From Argentina anserina (taxonomy: Eukaryota; Streptophyta; Magnoliopsida; Rosales; Rosaceae), in the NCBI RefSeq assembly GCF_933775445.1, contig NC_065876.1, forward strand, positions 16,182,001 to 16,246,000: 64,000 nt of DNA, read 5' to 3'. Below, piece by piece: positions 50,028 to 61,871 of this stretch. The notes below the pieces were generated by a model. It was not told the origin of the DNA. It was given only the letters and a program-made list of their open reading frames with translations, and made no database searches. Positions within the stretch are counted from its first letter, which is position 1, and every line of letters starts with the position of its first letter. A program made the position numbers and the translations under genes.

Positions 50028-50502
50028 TAGGGCTGGGAGTTGGTACAAAAAATTAGTACTGAAATCGACCATCTTGTACTGAATACCGACGAGTTGGGAT
50101 GAATCGGTAATTTTTTTCCGTCCCATACTGAATCTAATACTGAAAGTTTGTAAACAGTTCAGTTCGGTACTTGTATAATTAGTACCGAATTTACCAAATT
50201 TATGCATTTTTAGTGTTTTCTTTAACTTTGTAGGTATGGACGTATGGTGTAAACTTTTGTAGGCTTATAATATTAAATTACATTAGTTAAAAGTTATAAA
50301 TAGTTAGAAATACATGCAATAGTGCACATTTATGTGTATCAATTTATACTGAACCCATCTCGAATCGATATATACAGGGTCAGTTCGGTATTAATGTTTA
50401 AAATTTACAATCTCGAACCAAATTGAAACCGAATAAAATATTTATAATCGGTATTGACATAGACCTAATTCAAAACCGAACCACATACCGGTCCCAACCC
50501 TA
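50028..50502. mobile_element. Probable 475-bp hAT MITE without visible target duplication
   Basis: The left end reads tagggctgggagttggtac; the inverted right end reads tagggttgggaccggtatg. Subterminal regions share 'gaaccgaa/ttcggtt' text. The flanks (gatggcgt and acaattat) do not match, so the ends may be eroded or the limits slightly wrong. Confidence 0.55.
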
Positions 50503-51046
50503 ACAATTATACTAAAACTATTTGCTAGCAATATCAAGAATTGGGATCACCTTAACAAGCGCCGAAATATGTAGGACACATACCTTGTAATTCGCCGTAC
50601 CTAGGAAAGCCTCGAGTGTGGTTCACTTTCACCATGGAAAACGATTGCGGCAATGCATTCATCAACGACAAGAGTCGACAACTGCAAAAACAGAAAGAAA
50701 AATTGTACTTGTCTTCATCTGAGATTCCCAGCCATCCATAGCAAAACAACACGTGACGCGAATTATGTTATTCCATGTTAATTGATCTGCAATATTCATA
50801 TTAATTGTGGCATCAATTCTATGAAGACAGACGACTTAATGAAGAGCATTTTCTCCCACTTTCTCCCTTACCTTTGCATTCTATGATTCAGAACCAATTC
50901 CAAGATTTTCATCTTCTTCTTCATCATCATATCTTCAAAGGGTTCATGTGTGTTTTTGTTTTTTCTTGATCAAGAGCACTTTCTTGAAGCTGGTCATATT
51001 GATTTCTGGGTGATCAGTGGTGAAGAGCTTGTAATTAGTTTCAACA
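50503..51046 (+). promoter_or_regulatory. Upstream region of PILS gene B, shared with gene C
   Basis: About 50640-50960 is clearly related to 55600-55950 in front of PILS gene C. Shared blocks include 'acctgagattcccagc'-like text, an ACGTGACGC motif, 'actttctcccttacctttgc', 'ttctatgattcagaacca' and 'catcatatcttcaaagggtt'. The duplication therefore covered the promoter and leader as well as the coding region. The ACGTG core could bind bZIP or bHLH factors; that is inference. Confidence 0.6.
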
Positions 51047-54000
51047 ATGGCGCTTTTGCAGCTCTTCATCACTGCCTCGATTCCGGTATTGAAAGTGCTC
51101 TTGATCACTGCACTTGGCTCTTATCTTGCACTTGAGCGCGTTAATATTCTTGGGGAACAAACCAGGAAGAACTTGAACACTGTAAGCTTTTCTTTCCTTA
51201 AGAAATAATCATACTTTTTTTTAATAGGATTATGTGGTTGATTACCATATGGTTAGATTTATACATAATACGATTCATGTGTTTATGAACAGATTGTATT
51301 CTATGTATTCAGTCCTGCCCTGGTGGGAGTTAACCTTGCGCAGACTATTACATATGACAATATGATTAAGTTGTAAGTTCAAGTCTTTTATTTAATTAAG
51401 AGTTTTTTTCACCAACAGTCCCTCAACTTTGGTGTACCTACCAATGTGATACCTCAACTCGTAATCGTACCAATGTGATACCCAGACTCTAGTATTGCTA
51501 TCATTGAAGTACTTCCGTTAGTTTTTTTAAACTTTTCCGTTATCTTGGTGACGTGGCAGGTACGTGAGGCCCACAAAGAGGGTTAAAAGACAAAATTAAC
51601 CTCATCTGAGATGAGCAATGTTTTTCCCGCCCTTTACCTTGAGAAAGACACCCAACAATTCCAATTTTGGCGCCAATTTTCTCTCTCTACTCCTTAATTT
51701 GTGTCTCTTATCTAAACTAAAGAACTACCGCCAACCAGTCGACCACAATCTGATAAAACCCTAGATCAATCTCATTTTCTATTTTTACCCTAGCACTTGT
51801 TAAACTAACAGAATAAATATATAAATTTATATGGAACATCTCATTTCCACAATCTCATAAGAATATAAAAACACATAACTTAACGAAATTCAAATACATG
51901 TTTAAGTACCATTAGTTGCCACCTTTTATGTTGATCTGCCATGATTTTTGCTTGTAAGAACTAATGGTACATGTAGTTGAATTTCGTTAAGTTATGTGTT
52001 TCTATATTCTTATGAGATTGTGGAAATGAGATGTTCCATATAAATTTATATATTTATTCTGTTAGTTTAACAAGTGCTAGGGTAAAAATAGAAAATGAGA
52101 TTGATCTAGGTTTTATCATATTGTGGTTGACTGGTTGGCGGTAGTTCTTTAGTTTAGATATTAGACACAAATTAAGGAGTATGGAGTGAAAATTGGCGCC
52201 AAAATTGGAATTGTTGGGTGTCTTTCTCAAGGTAAAGGGCGGGAAAAACATTGCTCCTCTCAGATGAGGTTAATTTTGTCTTTTAACCCTCTTTGTGGGC
52301 CTCACGTACCTGCCACGTCACCAAGATAACGGAAAAGTTGAAAAAAACTGACGGAAGTACTTCAATGATAGCAATACTAGAGTCTGGGTATCACATTGGT
52401 ACGATTAAGAGTTGAGGTATCACATTGGTAGGTACACCAGAATTGAGGGACTGTTGGTGAAAAAAACTCTTTAATTAATCTCGAAACTTTTACTGTGATG
52501 TATTAAGTATGATGCATATGACCGAAATTTTATATAGGTGGTTTATGCCTGTGAACATCATGATCACATTTATTGTTGGTTCTGTTCTTGGATGGATACT
52601 CATCCAATTAGCAAGGCCCCCTCCACATCTCAGAGGCCTCATTTTGGGTTGCTGTGCTGCTGGTAATTAAAGTTCTCTTTTGGATTTTGGAATATTAATT
52701 CATACTATTGATTTCTGAAGTTATTACCTGATTTGATGTGAACAGGAAATTTGGGGAATTTGCTCCTCATTATAATCCCAGCAGTCTGTAAAGAGAAAGG
52801 TAGCCCATTTGGGGCTCCTGATGTCTGTCACACCTATGGAATGGCTTATGCATCACTTTCGATGGCAGTAAGTATAGTACACTTCTTCTTTGTCATCTTC
52901 TTCGATATCATCAGTATGGTGGTTCTTTATCTGGGTTGTGTCTTTTGTCCTTCAGACTGGAGCCATTTATATTTGGTCATATGTATATAACATTGTGAGG
53001 ATATCATCAAAGAGAATCACCCAAGATTCGTCACAGTCTTTGGAGGAAGCCTCAGAATCAGACCAAGTAAGTTACACAGAACCTCTGCTTTCTTCCAAGG
53101 AATGTGGGATAGTCGAGGACAATGCCGATCAGTATGCACTGCCCTGCACCATATCTCAACAAGATTCTAAGGTTCTAAACTTGATTATTTAGTTGCAAGA
53201 TTTAATGCTCTCTAATTGTATTTATATGCTTCAAACAATTTCACATATGTTCGGTAATCTTGCATGTTATGTTACACTATACTATCAATCTAGACTTCTA
53301 AACAATCAGCTGATAAAGTTTGGTCGTAGAGTTCATATTGATAGTCTGATAGCATAACGTGTTTTCAGCAATGTGATATTTACCATATTTCTAACTCACC
53401 ATATTATTCTTGTTTGTCGTGGCAGATAGAACCTCCGAGTAAATCCAAGAACTTTATAGTGAGGATTTGTGAAAAGCTCAATCTGAAAACAATATTTGCC
53501 CCTTCAACTATCGGGGCGGTATGGCTTTTCAGCACTGCCTTAACCTTTTGCTGTGTTTCAAATATTTTTCTGTTGCCAAATGAGCAGTAATTTGGTGACA
53601 AATTGACTCACTCATGCTCTTTTCTTTGGTAAAGATTGTTGGGTTTGTAATCGGAGTCATCCCTCAGATTCGTAAACTAACAATAGGAGACAGTGCTCCT
53701 CTGCGGGTGATCCAAGACACTGCTAACTTGTTGGGGTATGTTACCTATTCAGAAACTGTATCAACTCTAATTATTGATCAACACTACTGTTACCTAATTG
53801 ATAATTCCAGAGGCGATGTTTGCCTCTATTTGTGTGCATCCAAATCAGACTACTTCTCAATCATTGTAACATAATGACTTTACTGAACATACAAATATGT
53901 TTTTGTAGTTTAATAACTCTTCTGTTTCTGATTGCAGAGATGGAGCTATCCCTGCTCTGACTTTGATAATTGGAGGAAACCTTCTTAAAGGTACAGTGCC

Positions 54001-54501
54001 AAATACTAACTACTTTTTTTTGGATGAGGTGATAGTGTTTAACTTGTTCACTTTGTTCTTTCAGGTTTGAGAGGATCAGGAATACATAAATCTATTGTTG
54101 TTGGGATCATAATAGTTCGTTACGTGTTCCTGCCTCTTACAGGCATATTGATCATTAAAGGGGCGCTAAAATTTGGTTTAGTGGACTCAGATCCATTGTA
54201 TCTATTTGTTCTCCTGGTTCAGTACACACTCCCACCTGCAATGAACATAGGTAGCACAAATTAATTCCCTGGCAAGATATCTCCTATACTCGCAACTGTC
54301 TGTTGCTATGTGATCCAAACAAGTTTTTGTTATAATCTTGGCCTAACAACACTTGCGTAAACGGCAGGGACCATCACTCAATTATTCGGAGCAGGGGAAA
54401 GCGAATGTTCAGTGATAATGCTGTGGACATATGCATTTGCTTCAGTATCACTCACTTTATGGTCTGCCTTCTTCATGTGGTTTGTGGCCAGGATAGTTTG
54501 A
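51047..54501 (+). CDS. PILS: PIN-LIKES auxin carrier, gene B
   Basis: Ten exons: 51047-51181, 51293-51372, 52538-52662, 52746-52867, 52956-53171, 53426-53518, 53635-53735, 53938-53990, 54065-54250 and 54368-54501. They sum to 1,245 bp, 414 residues, the usual PILS size. The protein starts MALLQLFITASIPVLKVLL, has about five membrane helices, a hydrophilic centre (SYTEPLLSSKECG, 'EPPSKSK') and about five more helices (GVIPQIRKL, 'LTLIIGGNLLKG', 'GSGIHKSIVVG', 'LPPAMNIG', 'TQLFGAGESECSVIMLWTY'). PILS proteins sit in the ER membrane and limit nuclear auxin signalling by retaining auxin. A second good donor (ccaa|gtaagt after 53066) inside exon 5 would give 379 residues, the form that gene C must use. 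Intron 2 carries a 1.07-kb foldback insertion. Confidence 0.9.
51400..52469. mobile_element. 1.07-kb foldback (Mutator-type) element in PILS B intron 2
   Basis: The element is almost entirely one inverted repeat: 51400-about 51916 pairs with about 51957-52469, leaving a loop of about 40 bases. The termini are gagtttttttcaccaacagt on both sides. The flanks are tttaattaa on both sides (51391-51399 and 52470-52478), a perfect 9-bp duplication as made by Mutator-like transposases. The arms differ at only a modest number of sites. There is no coding sequence. The transcript of PILS B must fold this as a very long hairpin before splicing. Confidence 0.9.
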
Positions 54502-56058
54502 AACAGCTGATATCGCATCTCATTCAATCACAATCATAATCATTCATCTCAGTTCTGATAGAATTGTAGGGTATATCCATTACATAAAGACATATTTTCC
54601 GAATTGTAAGCAACAAGACCAAATTGTAAGTCTTGTAATTAGGTTCAGAACTAAATGCAAAGTAGCAATTTGATTGATCAATCCAAAGACAGATTCTACA
54701 TACAACTTCAAATATGATTGTCAAATGGAATGCGCTTCATGTACATTGATGTACGTCGGTGGTATATCCACTGATTCTATCTCCTGAGAAGTTGTCAGAG
54801 TTTGGAAACGAGGGCAAAAGAAAGTGTTGTTTTGAGGTTTGACTATGTTAATTCCCAGTTTTGGGTGATTGAGTACTAAACAAATGAATGGTGGAGGTGC
54901 TGAAGTGTAGACTAGTACGTGATTTTATGGGATTGTTGCTGCATCCATCTCAACTTTTGCATTTTGCTTTGAACATCTCCTGGAGCTATCTGAGCAGCTA
55001 CTATTTCTTTGACTCGCTTGGTTATGAGTCCCTCATAAACATTGTTCACTTTCATGAACAACGGGGATGAGAGTGAGGGGAATGTAAGGAAATGCATATC
55101 ATACAAATTATTTAGGGCTTGAGGGCAGCCGCACCAGCCTTTATTCAAAAATAAATAAATAAACTAAACTAAACGACGTAATTAACAAAGTACCAGGCTT
55201 TTGTGGTCATGATTCATAACACCGATGTGCACGTCACTGTTGGATAACAGTAATTACTCTTTTGGGAGTGTCAGAATTATTTACTAGAAGGATCAACAAC
55301 CGAGATCCCTTGATAAACGCCGAGTCAACATGGATAGTGCTGCTTACGATGAGCAAACAAATTGCACTTGGATCAGTTCCGGTAACCAACTTTTTAAAGT
55401 GTCAAAAATATTTACTATAAATATCAAAACAACCGAGATCACTTGATAAGGGCCGAGTCAACACGGATAGTGCTGCTTACGACGAGCAAACACATTGCAA
55501 CATCAACTACTTCCAAGTCTGGAAACAAGGACGTAATACGTAGAGCACATCTTGTACTTCCCCGGAAACCTAAGAATTACGAAGCCTCCGAGCTAGTGGA
55601 AAGCGATGCGGCATGCATGCATTAACGGAAAAACAGAAGGCAAAATTGTATTTAAATAGTACTTGTCACCTGAGATTCCCAGCTATGAGCTATCCATACC
55701 GGCCCTGATATCATCAAGACCAAAACAAAACGAATACGTGACGCAAATCATGTAATTCCATTTGGTTCATCTACAGTGTTCATATTAACTGTGTCATAAA
55801 ACCTATAAAGACTGGCTACTAAGCCCTACTATGTGTAAGAAGCTTCACTTTCTCCCACGTACTCCCTTACCTTTGCATTCTATGATGCAGAACCAGTTCC
55901 CAGATTCTCAGCTTCTTCTTCATCATATCTTCAAAGGGTTCGTGTTTGTTTTTGTATCTTTTGAGGCAAAGGAGAGGAGGCAGCTACGTAATTGAAGCTG
56001 ATCATATTAATATCTGAGTGATAAGTCATAAGTGGTGAAGAGCTTGTCAGTTTGAACA
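54502..56058 (+). promoter_or_regulatory. Intergenic region and upstream sequence of PILS gene C
   Basis: 54502-55240 is the 3' flank of gene B with no gene. About 55259-55365 and 55387-55495 are two copies of one segment (ccgagatc.cttgataa, 'gccgagtcaacaYggatagtgctgcttacga') with a 133-bp period. From 55600 the text is homologous to the upstream region of gene B, including the ACGTGACGC motif (near 55737) and the leader block before the ATG. Confidence 0.55.
55259..55495. repeat. Two-copy tandem repeat, period about 133 bp
   Basis: Both copies carry 'gccgagtcaacaYggatag', then 'tgctgcttacgaYgagcaaa'. They lie only in front of PILS gene C; I did not find them in front of gene B. Confidence 0.75.
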
Positions 56059-58164
56059 ATGGCGCTTTTGCAGCTCTTCATCACCGCCTCAATTCCGGTT
56101 TTGAAAGTGCTCTTGATCACTGCTCTTGGATCCTATCTTGCACTTGAGCGTGTTAATATTCTTGGGGAACAAACCAGGAAGAGCTTGAACACTGTAAGCT
56201 TTTCTTTCCTTGAAAAAAAAAAACTTAAATAATGAGATTATGTGGATTTACCACGGTCAATTTGTACATAATGCAGTTGTTGTGTTTATGAACAGGTTGT
56301 ATTTTATGTATTCAGTCCTGCCCTGGTGGGAGTTAACCTTGCCCAGACTATTACATATGACAGTATGATTAAACTGTGAGTTCAAATTCTCAGTAGTCGG
56401 TTTCAAATTTTACATTGATTTATGTACAGTATGAAGTATATGACTAATTTTCCACAGGTGGTTTATGCCTGTGAACATCTTGATCACATTTATTTTTGGT
56501 TCTGTACTTGGATTGGTAATCATCCACTTGGCAAGGCCTCCTCCACATTTCAAAGGCCTCATTTTGGGTTGCTGTGCTGCTGGTAATTTAAGTTCTCCTT
56601 TGGCTTTCGGAATCGTAGTTCGTACTAATGATTTCTGAAGTTATTATCTGATTTGATGTGAACAGGAAATTTGGGGAATTTACTCCTCATTATAATCCCA
56701 GCAGCCTGTAAAGAGAAGGGAAGCCCATTTGGAGCCCCTGGTGTCTGTCACACATATGGAATGGCTTATGCATCACTGTCAATGGCAGTAAGTAGTACAC
56801 TTCTTTGATGTCTGCATCTTCAATCTCATTAGTATGGTGGTTCTTGATCTGGTTTTTGTCGTTTATTTTCAGGCAGGTGCCATTTATTGTTGGACCTATG
56901 TGTATAACATTGTGAGGATATCTTCAAAGTGGAGTCCCCAAGACTCCCCACAGTCTTTGGAGGAAGCCTCCCAATTAAACCAAGTAAGATTGATGCATAA
57001 CATTCTTTTGGCAATGTGATATTTACCTTGTAAGTCACCAACTCACCATATTGTTGTTGTTTGTCGTGGCAGATAGAACCTCCGAGTAAATCCAAGAACA
57101 GTATAGTGAGAATGTGTGAAATGCTTAATCTCAAAACGATATTTGCCCCTTCAACTATTGGGGCGGTATGGCCTTTCAGCACTGCCTTTTGCTGAGTTTT
57201 AGTACTTTTCACTTGCTAAATGAGCAGTAATTTGGTGACAAATATGACTCACTCTTTTTATTTTGGTAAAGATTGTTGGGTTTGGAATCGGTGTCATTCC
57301 TCAGATTCGTAAGCTAATAATAGGAGATAGCGCTCCTCTGCGGGTGATCCAAGACACTACTGCCTTGTTGGGGTATATTTACTACCTATACAGAAACTGT
57401 ACCAACTCTTTGATTTGAACTTAATTTTGGATTGCTTATATAGCTCCCAAGTTCTGTTACATGATTCCAGAGATTGCAGTCGAATAAGATTTCTTCTCAT
57501 TGTACAGCATAATGACTTTGCTGAAATGCATTCACATCACAGGAACCTACAGATATCATTATTTGAATAAGTACTTAACTCTATGACTCCTGTTTCTGAT
57601 TGCAGAGATGGAGCTATCCCCTCTCTCACTCTGATAATTGGAGGAAACCTTCTTAAAGGTATACAATGCCAATTGATAAGTCTACATTTCCTGGTTTCAT
57701 GCATATGGTGATGGTTTTTAACTTGGTTAACATTGTTCTTTCAGGTTTGAGAGGGTCAGGGATACAGAAATCTGTCGTCGTTGGAATCCTAATTGTTCGT
57801 TATGTGATCCTGCCTCTTACAGGCCTAATGATCATTAAAGGGGCGCTAAAACTTGGCTTCGTTCATTCTGATCCATTGTATATATATGTTCTGTTGCTTC
57901 AGTACGCACTGCCACCAGCAATGAACATAGGTAACCCAAATTTATTCACTTGCAAGATTTCTCCAATTTAGAATTGTTCCAATTCCCTTGCAAGAAATCT
58001 GTCGTCTGCTCACAATGCTTGTTATGGCAGGAACCATCACCCAACTGTTTGGAGCAGGAGAGAACGAATGTTCAGTAATAATGCTGTGGACATATGTACT
58101 TGCTTCAGTATCACTCACCTTATGGTCTGCCTTCTTCATGTGGTTTCTGACCACGCTAGTCTGA
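56059..58164 (+). CDS. PILS: PIN-LIKES auxin carrier, gene C, short central loop
   Basis: Ten exons: 56059-56193, 56296-56375, 56458-56582, 56666-56787, 56873-56983, 57073-57165, 57272-57372, 57606-57658, 57745-57930 and 58031-58164, total 1,140 bp, 379 residues. Exon sizes equal gene B except exon 5 (111 against 216 bp). The part coding for the TEPLLSSKECG loop segment is missing because about 270 bp of exon-intron sequence between gtaag and gcaatgtgatatttacc is deleted relative to gene B; the cryptic donor after ccaa is then the only one. All ten membrane helices remain. Start MALLQLFITASIPVLK is the same as in gene B. It ends tail to tail with CDKB2, 267 bp apart. ER auxin transport is expected from the family. 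Confidence 0.9.
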
Positions 58165-58431
58165 ACAGCTAAAAAACACATCTCATTCAATCACAATCTA
58201 AATCATTCATCTTAGTTCTCATAGAATCATCCATTATTTTCCAAAATAGTAAGCAACCGGGACACCTTTATGTGTTGGTAATTAGGTTTCGAAATCCTAA
58301 AATAAATTCAACCCAACTGCAATATGCTTGAGGAAAGCAAAGAAAATTCACTACATAATATCTGTTAGCTAGCAATTTGAGAATCCATCCAAATTCCACA
58401 TGTTTTGTTGTAAGCTTCTTCAATTTCCTTT
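58165..58431. terminator. Shared 3' region of convergent PILS gene C and CDKB2
   Basis: The two stop codons are separated by 267 bp, so the 3' UTRs and poly(A) sites of both genes must fit here or overlap. Several 'aataaa/tttatt'-like sequences occur but none stands out. Confidence 0.5.
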
Positions 58432-60018
58432 TTAGAGACCAGCCTTGTCCAGATCATCAAAGTAAGGGTGTTCCATAGCCTTCTTTGCTGAAATGCGTTT
58501 TCCAGGCTCATATTGCAACATTTCCTACACATGTAAACAATTCAAGCATGTATTATTTACAGTACAGAGTAACAAGAAACCAAAGAAACCAAGTGCACGA
58601 CATACCGACAAAAGATGCAAACCATCAGCATCCAAATTCGGAACAGCCTTGGACAAACTCTGAGGGCTCCACTGGGGATACTCATGCCAGTTCATGAGTT
58701 TGCTTACACCAGGCCACATGGTTTCATTTGGAGTACCCAACAACCTACATCACAAAAACACAAAAATGAAGCACCATTGACAAGGAAGCAATAAGGCACA
58801 TCATAACTGGAAGGTATCTTGGTCAACCTGAATATATGTAGGAGCTGCTGCAGTTCAGAATCACCAGGAAAGAGTGCTTGCTTTGTGACAAGTTCAGCTA
58901 CAAGTTTGAATTAAACATACTATTGAAACCAACGGCGCAATTGCAGAACACAAATATCAAAAACCAAATACATGAACTTGAAAAATAGGTCCGTACCAAA
59001 TATGCAGCCAACAGACCAGATATCAACTGCGGTTGAGTAATGGGTTGATCCGAGAAGGACTTCAGGTGCCCTATACCAAAGGGTCAATATCTGCAAGCAC
59101 CAATTTCACATACAAGTAAGACTGCCCTACTACCTCACTACTGCTACGTCACAACAACACGGGATCAAATGCAATCGAAGATTACAAGAAAAGCATGCAC
59201 TACCTCATGAGTATACTTCTTGATGGGCACAGTATATGCTCTAGCCAGTCCAAGATCCGCAATCTTAAGTGTCAAACTCTTGCGGTCCATCAGCAGATTG
59301 TGCGGCTTGAGATCCCTGCAAAATCGCGGTAAATGAGAGAGCCAGCCAACCAATTCCAACACTACTAACGCACAAAGCTCGAAACTAGACCAATCAAATC
59401 GTCAAAAACTTTACCTGTGTAAGATTCCATGACCATGGCAGAAGGCCACGCCTTTGCACAATTGGTACATCAGACTCTGCACCATCACAAATCCGCCATA
59501 AATTCATGTACACACACGCTAATAGCATCGAAACGAAAAACGAAGTGTAGAATTGAATTCAGACCTTAACAACAGGAGCAGGAATCAATTCACCAGATTG
59601 TCGAAAACTGCGAATGAACTTCTTGACATCAGTCTCCATGTACTCAAACACCAAGTAGAGCACCGTCTTGCCTTCCTTGTTCGTGCCTTGCTTCACATCC
59701 ATCAACCTGATCCAAAATCAAAAGTCTCAAATCCCCCAATTCGAAACCCTAATTTCAAAAATCCAAAGGGTCTAATAAGCGCGTGTACCTGACGACGTGA
59801 GGGTCGCGGGAGAGCATGCGCAGGATGGAGACCTCGCGGAGAGTGGTGGGAGGGACGCCTTCTTCGTCTTCATGGAGGCGAGTCTTTTTCAGGGCGACTA
59901 TTTTGCCCGTGGCCTTCTCTCTGGCTCGGTAGACCTTCCCGTAGGTCCCTTCGCCGACCTTCTCCAGTTTCTCGAACGCGTCCATTGCCGACACTGCGAT
60001 CGTCGCTGGCTTCTCCAT
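58432..60018 (-). CDS. CDKB2: B2-type cyclin-dependent kinase
   Basis: Eight exons on minus: 60018-59789, 59706-59565, 59476-59415, 59315-59204, 59090-58997, 58897-58828, 58744-58606 and 58524-58432, summing to 942 bp and 313 residues. Kinase features: glycine loop GEGTYG (22-27) with the inhibitory Thr and Tyr, Lys44, the cyclin-binding helix PPTTLRE (56-62), which is the signature of the plant CDKB2 class, HRDLKPHN with Asp146, DLG at 165, T-loop Thr180 in KKYTHE, and the APE motif in 'WYRAPEVLL'. CDKB2 is plant specific, binds A- and B-type cyclins, and acts at G2/M and mitosis in the nucleus and spindle. All junctions follow GT/AG, and no lesion is seen. Transcription of such genes usually peaks in G2; I did not find clear MSA elements in the short promoter. 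Confidence 0.97.
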
Positions 60019-60020
60019 TT

Positions 60021-60055
<35 letters not shown>

Positions 60056-60301
60056 GAAATTTCGATTTGGGTGAGTGAGGAGAGGAGAGAGGGGTTAGGA
60101 GTGATTTATATAACGGTTTTAGAGTTGGGGTGGGGGGGAGATATTATTGTGATCGTTGTGCCGCTAACGGCAACTGTTTTTGAAATTCAAATTTGTCCGA
60201 AACAGAGGCGCCTGACTCTTTGTTACCTTCTTTTCCATAAAAACCCGTTTCACTATTTGGGCCTCACACTACCCGTTTAACCATTTTTCTCTATTTTTCA
60301 G
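60019..60301 (-). promoter_or_regulatory. CDKB2 leader and upstream region with GA repeat
   Basis: On minus, a run of about 15 GA units (60025-60054 as CT on plus) lies just before the ATG, in the likely 5' UTR. Such GA-rich leaders are common in plant genes and can bind GAGA-type (BPC) factors. The upstream space is cut short by a retroposon at 60317. Confidence 0.6.
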
Positions 60302-60316
60302 GAGATTATATTAGAT

Positions 60317-61439
60317 TTTTTTTAAAACAAGGACGAAATTATATCAATTAATTAAATAGTACATATCACGATGCAAAAACATCGGAAAACAAAAAAATAT
60401 AACAAGATGGACAATCGCATCTAAGATAACTAGATAACTAAAAGAGCAACAACTCGTAACTAGATGCACAAACGCATCAAGAAGGAAAAGTAACCGGGTA
60501 ACCGTGTGAGTTGATGCACTAAGGCATCGTTGCACTGCACATCTCACAAAAGCAGTGTAAAACGGAGAGTAATCATAACTGTAACTGTAACCAAGGAGAT
60601 CGAGAAACACCAAGAGTGACAACTCAAAGGTTAGCAAATGACCTATCAATAACCAAAACCAATAACAGAAAAATATGAGCAGTTGTTTCGGACGCAAGAT
60701 GAGACAACAAATACGTCCCGTGTCCCATATAAGGATCCAGATCTGACCCGAAAACAAGCGAAGCACAATATGGGCCCAAGTCCAAGCAACTCCGAACCAC
60801 AATATCAAGCAATTGGGCCTCCCAAAGGAAAAGGCCCAAGTCCAAACACCATCGCCGCCGCCTAGAGCATGTTTCACCACCGCACGGTGCCTCTCCACAC
60901 CCCTCTGGTCACCACCATACGGCAAAGAAATCCTTTTGACCAAATTTGAAAACCACCACGGTATTTCAAGACCCCAGCCCCGCTAGATCTGCGAGATGCT
61001 GCAAATCAACACCAATGGCAATACAACGTCGACGACCTGGATCCCAAATACGGGTCCAAGCCCATCAAACTAGTGTACTTCCGATCCAGGAGTTTGACAC
61101 TGCCGCCCAACGCAAGACAACCCCACCATGCTCCGTCGATTGCCCAGCCACATGCCATGCCCTCACCCATCATGACTCCAGAGATTTGAGCTGCGAGGCT
61201 AACCCTGACCGCACCCAACGCATATCAATGCGCAACTGATCTAGATCGGAAAACTTATGCTGACACCAAGCAGACTTGGAGAGAGTAGAAGAAAAGGCCA
61301 ACCAAGAGAGAGCCAAAGGAGAGACCTCTCGAAAGGGATCGGAGATCCAGTGCCGCATCAAACAGAGCCCTCCCGCTAGGGTTTGAAGCCGCTGAGCGAG
61401 AGAGAATGCTCTCGTCATTATATGAAATGTTAATCCCTA
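60317..61439 (-). mobile_element. Non-LTR retroposon (LINE-like, internally deleted), 1.1 kb
   Basis: The flanks gagattatattagat are identical on both sides (60302-60316 and 61440-61454), a 15-bp duplication typical of LINE target-primed insertion. The low-coordinate edge is a poly-T run, so on minus the element ends in poly-A. The minus 5' part (61400-61180) resembles a LINE leader with short open frames; the 3' part has 'ggttatttagttatcttaga'-type AT-rich text. I see no reverse transcriptase, so the copy is deleted or a derived short form. Confidence 0.75.
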
Positions 61440-61454
61440 GAGATTATATTAGAT

Positions 61455-61871
61455 GGTATCCAAAAATCACCAATACATAAGAGGCCAATTTGGTATGTTT
61501 TTCTACATTTTCTCTATTATAAGTTTTCAATTTGGTCTGGTTTGGTTCGTAGAATGTATTTACAGTTAAGTTATTCATTTAGTTCATCGACCAGTCAGGA
61601 GGCCAGTGAAGGTGAGAAAATGTGAAGGTGATGAGCTAAGCAAGGGCCTCAAAGCTGAATTCATGAGTTACAGAAGAAAACATCATAGCTCACTCACTCA
61701 TAACAGAATCTATATAAACAAAGTGATTGTGCAAAGGTTAATTATTATCTCCATCCTCTATTCTGTTAGCGTGAGTAAGCTGTGTAAAGCAACAAACATG
61801 TTACTCATGGTGGTAGAACAGCTAGATTCATCATTAGAGATAGTGCTAACAGCAATTCAATTGTCCTCGGG
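61455..61871. other. Intergenic, no gene supported
   Basis: Displaced upstream flank of CDKB2; an 86-codon open frame here shows no domain. Confidence 0.5.

Noticed and set aside
50028..50502. Target duplication for the hAT-like element
   Set aside because: The 8-bp flanks do not match, so only the TIR similarity is used as support.
60344..60943. 199-codon minus frame
   Set aside because: Lies inside the non-LTR retroposon 3' part; hydrophobic T-rich translation with no reverse transcriptase or RNase H motif.
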